Positions 59,955-64,000 of a stretch of 64,000 bases of DNA are shown here, in pieces. The notes beneath the pieces were generated by a model. That model saw nothing but the letters and a program-made list of their open reading frames with translations, searched no databases and was not told the origin of the DNA. Both the position numbers and the translations under genes were made by a program. Numbering within the stretch: position 1 is the first letter of the stretch; each line of letters begins with the position of its first letter. This DNA is from Terrimesophilobacter bigeumensis (GTDB lineage Bacteria; Actinomycetota; Actinomycetes; Actinomycetales; Microbacteriaceae): assembly GCF_039537265.1 (NCBI RefSeq), contig NZ_BAABAE010000003.1, positions 806,001 to 870,000 of the forward strand. Direction: 5' to 3'.

Positions 59955-60072
59955 TTGTCCACATTTATGCGGACTTGGTGTACCCCAGAACCGGGGTCAA
60001 TATACCGAGACACCGGATTGGTGGTGGGGCCGGGTGGGTCGCACCCGAGGCGGATGTCCTAGGCTCGGAGAG

Positions 60073-61425
60073 ATGAATGGCGCGGTTCGGTTGCCCCTTG
60101 ACCTGGCAGAACTCTCTTTCACGGCGACCGGGGACTGCCTCGTGCGCCGCACGGTGCTCCCCGGCGGAGTGCGCATCCTGACCGAACAGGTACCCGGTGC
60201 GCGCAGTACGACGATCGGCTTCTGGGTCGCGGTCGGCTCGCGCGACGAACAGCCGGGCCACTACGGTTCGACACACTTCCTCGAGCATCTCCTGTTCAAG
60301 GGAACCGCGTCGCGTACCGCCCTCGACATCGCGATCAGCTTCGACTCCGTCGGTGGAGAGCACAACGCGATGACCGCGAAGGAATACACCTGCTACTACG
60401 CGAAGGTACGGGACCGGGACGTGCCCATGGCGGTGGATGTGCTGTGCGACATGCTCACCTCATCCCTGCTCGACGCGGAGGAGTTCGAGACCGAGCGCGG
60501 CGTCATCCTCGAAGAACTCGCGATGGCCGACGATGACCCTGCGGATGTCGCGAACGAGAGATTCTTCGAGGCGGTGCTGGGGGAGCATCCGCTCGGCCGC
60601 CCGATCGGGGGCAGCCAGGAGACGATCCGCGCGGTCTCCCGCGCCGCCGTGTGGGAGCACTACCGCGGAAACTATCGACCGCAGGACCTCGTCATCACCG
60701 CCGCGGGTGCTGTGCACCACGACGAGATGGTCGCCGCAGTCGAGGCCGCCCTGGCCGCCGCCGGCTGGGACCTCACCGTGCGTGCCGCCCCCGTCGCGCG
60801 TCGCGACGCGCGCGCCGACCTCATCGAACGGGGAAGCCCGCTCACGGTCGTGCAGCGCCCCATCGAGCAGGCCAACATCCTGCTGGGCGTTCCGGGTATC
60901 TCGGCGACCGACGAGCGGCGCAGCACCATGGCGGTCGTCAACTCGGTGCTCGGCGGCGGGATGTCGTCGCGCCTGTTCCAGGAGATCCGTGAGAAGCGCG
61001 GGCTCGCCTACTCCGTCTACTCGTTCTCGCCGAGCTACTCGGACGCAGGCCTGTTCGGCCTCTACGCCGGGTGTTCACCGGCGAAGGCCGGACAGGTGGC
61101 CGAGCTGCTGCTTTCCGAGTTCCAGCGATTCGCTCACGACGGCGTCAGCGACGACGAGCTGGCCAGGGCGCGGGGCCAGCTCGGGGGAGCATCCGCCCTC
61201 GCCCTGGAGGACTCCGATACCCGGATGTCGAGGCTCGGCCGCTCCGAGATCACGCTGGGCGAGTTCGCAGACCTCGACGAGTCCCTTCGGAGGCTCGACC
61301 TGGTCACGAAGGCCGACGTCATCGAACTCGCGGCGGACCTGGCCTCGCGACCGCTCAGCATCGCCGTCGTCGGCACGACCGACGAGGCCCCGTTCGCCGA
61401 CCTGGCCGGAGCATCCGCCGCCTGA
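60073..61425 (+). CDS. M16 family zinc metallopeptidase
   Basis: 450 residues. The inverted zinc motif HxxEH is HFLEH (68-72), with the distal Glu in ERGVILEELAM. Two homologous halves, the second inactive (DLVITAAGAV, RLFQEIREKRGLAYSVYSFS). These mitochondrial-processing-peptidase-like enzymes usually follow pnp in actinobacteria; here they are apart. TAGGCT lies 7 nt before the ATG. It is followed by a histidine phosphatase gene 45 nt later. Confidence 0.94.
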   Translation: MNGAVRLPLDLAELSFTATGDCLVRRTVLPGGVRILTEQVPGARSTTIGFWVAVGSRDEQPGHYGSTHFLEHLLFKGTASRTALDIAISFDSVGGEHNAMTAKEYTCYYAKVRDRDVPMAVDVLCDMLTSSLLDAEEFETERGVILEELAMADDDPADVANERFFEAVLGEHPLGRPIGGSQETIRAVSRAAVWEHYRGNYRPQDLVITAAGAVHHDEMVAAVEAALAAAGWDLTVRAAPVARRDARADLIERGSPLTVVQRPIEQANILLGVPGISATDERRSTMAVVNSVLGGGMSSRLFQEIREKRGLAYSVYSFSPSYSDAGLFGLYAGCSPAKAGQVAELLLSEFQRFAHDGVSDDELARARGQLGGASALALEDSDTRMSRLGRSEITLGEFADLDESLRRLDLVTKADVIELAADLASRPLSIAVVGTTDEAPFADLAGASAA

Positions 61426-61469
61426 CCCCAACGACCCGCAACAAACACCCGAAACACTGGAGGACGACG

Positions 61470-62072
61470 ATGTCCCACTTCCTGTACCTCGTGCGCCATG
61501 GAGAGCAGCAGGACGCCGAGCACGGTATGCCCGACGGTCCGCTCTCGGCCCGTGGGAAACGTCAGGCCCGCGCGATCGCACAGCGGCTCTCCGGCGTTCC
61601 CTTCGATGCGGCCTGGCACTCTCCGCTTCAGCGCGCGCAGGAGACCGCGAAGATCATGACGAAGACCATGCCGGGTCTCGAGGCTAAGCCCTCCGCCCTG
61701 CTCATGGACTGCATCCCCTCCGGCCCGGACCCCGAGCTCCCGCACGCCTTCGAGCCCTTCTTCGGCGCGGTGACGGCCGAGGAGATCGAGGCCGGCCAGG
61801 CGCAGATGGCGGATGCCGTGTCCGAATGGCTGGCGCCCGCCCGCGGTGAGCGCCACGAGTTGCTCATCACGCACAACTTCGTCATCGCCTGGTTCGTGCG
61901 GGAGGTCTTCGGCGCCCCCGCCTGGCGGTGGATGGGACTCAACCAGGCCAACTGCGGTCTCACCATCATCCGGGTTCGCACGGCGAAGCCGCCCGTGCTC
62001 GTGACGCACAACGACCTCGGCCATCTGCCGGTCGAGCTGCGATCGGGGCTGCCGGAGGCGCAGCCGTACTGA
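61470..62072 (+). CDS. Histidine phosphatase family protein
   Basis: 200 residues. LYLVRHGEQQDAEHG contains the RHG catalytic motif, HSPLQRAQETAKIM the second part, and LLITHNFVIAWFVREVF the second catalytic His. Substrate unknown. ATG 61470 follows GGAGGACGACG. Probably in one unit with the M16 peptidase. Confidence 0.9.
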   Translation: MSHFLYLVRHGEQQDAEHGMPDGPLSARGKRQARAIAQRLSGVPFDAAWHSPLQRAQETAKIMTKTMPGLEAKPSALLMDCIPSGPDPELPHAFEPFFGAVTAEEIEAGQAQMADAVSEWLAPARGERHELLITHNFVIAWFVREVFGAPAWRWMGLNQANCGLTIIRVRTAKPPVLVTHNDLGHLPVELRSGLPEAQPY

Positions 62073-62082
62073 GAGGCGCGCG

Positions 62083-62565
62083 CTAGGGCGAGAGCGGTTT
62101 GCCGTACCAGTTGGTCGCGTTCGGATTGTCGTTGTACGGCTCGATCGCCCGGTAGCCGCTCGAGAGGTAGAGGCCGGCAGCGGCCTCGAGGCTCGCATTC
62201 GTGTCGAGCACGGCGTGGGTCGCCCCGAAGCCGATCGCCCGTGCCTCGAGCTCGGCGAGCAGCTTCCGGCCGAGACCCTGCCCGCGCCCCTCCGGCTCGA
62301 CCCAGAGGTGCTTGACCTCGAACCAGACCTCGTCGTCGATGCCCGGCTCGATCCGCCGGATGCCGCCGCATCCGACCGCATCGCCGCTGCCATCCACGTC
62401 ACCGACGACGAGGAACACGCCCTGCGGCGGGGCGAACTGCGCATCGCCCGGATGCACGATCGTGTAGCCGTGGGCTCCGGTGAAACCGAGTTCGCGGCTC
62501 GCGAAATAGTCGGACAGCAACCGGTGCGCGACGGGGTCGGAGGGCAGGGTTTCCCGGAAGATCAC
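62083..62565 (-). CDS. GNAT family N-acetyltransferase
   Basis: 160 residues. VKHLWVEPEGRGQGLGRKLL is the acetyl-CoA pyrophosphate loop; AVLDTNASLEAAAGLYLSSG and YNDNPNATNWYGKPL end the fold. Substrate unknown. GTG 62565 is preceded by TAGGCT-N6 (leaderless). Confidence 0.9.
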   Translation of the reverse strand: MIFRETLPSDPVAHRLLSDYFASRELGFTGAHGYTIVHPGDAQFAPPQGVFLVVGDVDGSGDAVGCGGIRRIEPGIDDEVWFEVKHLWVEPEGRGQGLGRKLLAELEARAIGFGATHAVLDTNASLEAAAGLYLSSGYRAIEPYNDNPNATNWYGKPLSP

Positions 62566-62622
62566 CCTGCCAGCCTAGGGCTGTGCGAGTGCCGGTTGCT
62601 CGTGGTTGGTAGGTTTGGCGAC

Positions 62623-63378
62623 ATGACAATACGGGTCGCCGTCGTGGGCGCAACCGGGCGCATGGGTGCCCTCGTGTCCCGCATCATCGAGGAGTCCGAC
62701 GACTTCGAGCTCGCGGCGGGCATCGGCTCGAAGGGCGAGCTCGCGGACATCCTCGACGCGGATGCCGTGGTCGACGTCTCCCTCCCGGCCGCGAGCCCCC
62801 GCGTGGTCGACTTCGCCGTCGAGCACGGGCTCGACGTCCTGGTGGGCACGAGCGGCTGGACGAGCGAGCGCATTGCAGCGGTGGAGGCGAAGGTAGCGGC
62901 GAAGGCCGCCGCGGGCTCCGAGGTGGGAGTCATCATCGTCCCGAACTTCTCGCTCGGCTCTGTTCTCGCCACGAGATTCGCGGCGACGGCCGCGAGGTTC
63001 TTCGACTCGATCGAGGTCATCGAGGCGCACGGCTCCTCGAAGATCGACTCGCCCTCCGGCACCGCCATCCGCACGGCAGAGCTCATGGCGGCAGAACGAA
63101 CGGCTGCCGGGCAGGGGCTCGTCGCCGCACCGCACACCGACCAGCGCGCCCGCGGAGAGCAGGTGGCCGGCATCCCGGTGCACAGCATCCGTCTGCAGGG
63201 CGTCGTCGCGAAGCAGGACGTGCTGTTCGGTGGGACGGGAGAAGTGCTCACCCTCAGCCACGAGACGCTCTCTCCGGCCGCCTACGAGGCGGGGATACTG
63301 CTCGCGCTGAGGGCGCTGCCGACAGCGAGCGGGGTCACGGTGGGCCTCGACTCCCTCCTCGGGTTCGGCGAATCGTGA
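62623..63378 (+). CDS. dapB: 4-hydroxy-tetrahydrodipicolinate reductase
   Basis: 251 residues. VAVVGATGRMG is the NAD(P)-binding loop, and EAHGSSKIDSPSGTA the active site. The general acid/base His (H136) and the Lys (K140) are kept, but the usual second His is Gly (G137). It reduces HTPA in the lysine and diaminopimelate pathway, needed for peptidoglycan. The stop overlaps the next start (GTGA). Confidence 0.95.
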   Translation: MTIRVAVVGATGRMGALVSRIIEESDDFELAAGIGSKGELADILDADAVVDVSLPAASPRVVDFAVEHGLDVLVGTSGWTSERIAAVEAKVAAKAAAGSEVGVIIVPNFSLGSVLATRFAATAARFFDSIEVIEAHGSSKIDSPSGTAIRTAELMAAERTAAGQGLVAAPHTDQRARGEQVAGIPVHSIRLQGVVAKQDVLFGGTGEVLTLSHETLSPAAYEAGILLALRALPTASGVTVGLDSLLGFGES

Positions 63379-63830
63379 GCAGCAGGATCTTCGCGGCCGT
63401 CATGGCCGTGCTGCTCGTGGTGTACCTCGCCCTCGTGGTGCAGCTCGCCCTCCGGCTCATCGCGGTCGATGAGCCGGTCGCCAAGGGACTCGGAATCGCT
63501 CTGTTCGTTCTTCCGGTCGTCGGCCTGTGGGCCCTGGTCGCCGAGGTGGTGTTCGGCATCCGCAGCGAGCGACTGGGGCGCATGCTCGCCACCGAGGGAG
63601 AGCTGCCGCTTCAGGACCTTCCCCGTCGCCCGAGCGGTCGGATCGAACGTGCTGCGGCGGATGCTGCCTTCGCTCAGTACCAAGCGGAGGCGGAGGCCGC
63701 GCCAGGGCGCTGGGAGTCCTGGTACCGGCTCGGGCTCGCCTACGACGCGTGCGGCGATCGTCGCAGGGCGCGGGGAGCGATTCGTCGAGCGATCGCGCTG
63801 GAGGGCGGCGGTCGCGGGGCTTCGGACTGA
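63375..63830 (+). CDS. Membrane protein with TPR-like C-terminus
   Basis: 151 residues. Two helices (about 5-30 and 40-62) precede a cytoplasmic region with a TPR-like pair ESWYRLGLAYDACGDRRRAR. It starts within the dapB stop and is common after dapB in related genomes (as I recall). Function unknown. Confidence 0.8.
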   Translation: MSSRIFAAVMAVLLVVYLALVVQLALRLIAVDEPVAKGLGIALFVLPVVGLWALVAEVVFGIRSERLGRMLATEGELPLQDLPRRPSGRIERAAADAAFAQYQAEAEAAPGRWESWYRLGLAYDACGDRRRARGAIRRAIALEGGGRGASD

Positions 63831-63842
63831 GTCGGCCCGGAA

Positions 63843-64000
63843 CTACGTGAGGCTCGCCTCGAGTGTGATCGTGATCCCGGCGAGCGCACGCGATACCGGG
63901 CAGGTCTCCTTCGCCTCGTTGGCGAGGTTCTGGAACGCCTCGTCGGTGATGCCCTCGACGTCGGCGCTCACCAGGAGGTGGCTGCCGAGGATACCTCCCT
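63843..64000 (-). CDS. OsmC family peroxiredoxin, C-terminal part (cut by the window end)
   Basis: The last 52 codons of a minus-strand gene, reading SADVEGITDEAFQNLANEAK and then ETCPVSRALAGITITLEASLT. The CPVSRAL motif with the resolving Cys is typical of OsmC/Ohr-like thiol peroxidases. The start is outside the window. Confidence 0.85.
   Translation of the reverse strand, partial: GGILGSHLLVSADVEGITDEAFQNLANEAKETCPVSRALAGITITLEASLT

Larger units (their letters stand above)
59696..60072. other. 377-nt non-coding region with strong secondary structure
   Basis: Three symmetrical blocks are seen (listed separately) and an AT-rich patch at 59915-59965 including GATTACGATAACAC. No gene is supported, but the length and structure are unusual for this compact genome. 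A known aptamer class could not be assigned. Confidence 0.55.

Noticed and set aside
1..64000. CRISPR arrays, rRNA, complete insertion sequences, integrases
   Set aside because: No regularly spaced repeats, no rRNA sequence and no transposase or integrase frames were found.

Overview
This 64 kb window is from a high-GC Gram-positive chromosome, most likely Actinobacteria, order Micrococcales, family Microbacteriaceae. The grounds are the base composition, a DUF222/HNH gene, a MarP-type CvpA-protease, a DinB/DUF664 gene, an E1-alpha/E1-beta/E2 keto-acid dehydrogenase operon, a LAATG (class E sortase-type) surface protein, frequent ATGA/GTGA/TTGA stop-start overlaps, and many genes whose start codon lies exactly 6 nt after a TANNNT -10 hexamer (predicted leaderless transcripts). 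The genus cannot be fixed from sequence alone.

Layout. 1-11.7 kb: 2-hydroxyacid dehydrogenase and lactonase, tRNA-Asn with an antisense-overlapping TetR gene, small membrane genes, a DUF899 gene, a LiaRS/NarL-type two-component system with a SHOCT membrane protein and a perfect 22-bp palindrome upstream, a kinase-like protein lacking the phospho-acceptor His, AzlCD, peptide deformylase, a DMT transporter and a glycosyltransferase. 11.7-14.65 kb: tRNA-Met followed by a decayed island bounded by two degraded copies of the tRNA 3' half, carrying a stand-alone five-repeat helicase-associated-domain protein and an 83-aa Cys/His protein. 14.7-25 kb: truncated CDF transporter, VapBC, lipoprotein, MFS, MarP protease, aldo/keto reductase, SurE-PfkB, DoxX, and two genes each broken by one amber codon. 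25-37.7 kb: DUF222/HNH gene, rpsO, lysoplasmalogenase, a LAATG surface protein, three LLM flavin monooxygenase genes plus a 67-bp LLM fragment, an FMN reductase, and pntAB. 38-45.8 kb: pnp, E1-alpha/E1-beta/E2, a short leader ORF and a RIO kinase. 45.8-57.4 kb: PCD-VOC fusion, an SMR guanidinium exporter under a guanidine-III riboswitch, MFS, and a TetR-controlled acyl-CoA carboxylase/dehydrogenase/MaoC/CoA-lyase operon, then ArsR-SulP. 57.4-64 kb: PEBP protein, aldo/keto reductase, TetR, M16 peptidase, histidine phosphatase, GNAT, dapB and a partial OsmC gene.

How the genes work together. The keto-acid dehydrogenase and the carboxylase operon together could take leucine-derived ketoisocaproate through isovaleryl-CoA, methylcrotonyl-CoA and methylglutaconyl-CoA to HMG-CoA cleavage. 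The operon matches my recollection of the mycobacterial fadE19-accA1-accD1-maoC-citE cluster. The housekeeping series rpsO, pnp, M16 peptidase, dapB, often contiguous in actinobacteria, appears here in the same order but interrupted by about 11 and 20 kb of other genes. Long perfect inverted repeats sit between transcription units as probable bidirectional terminators, and two of them (44185 and 48338) are clearly related in sequence.
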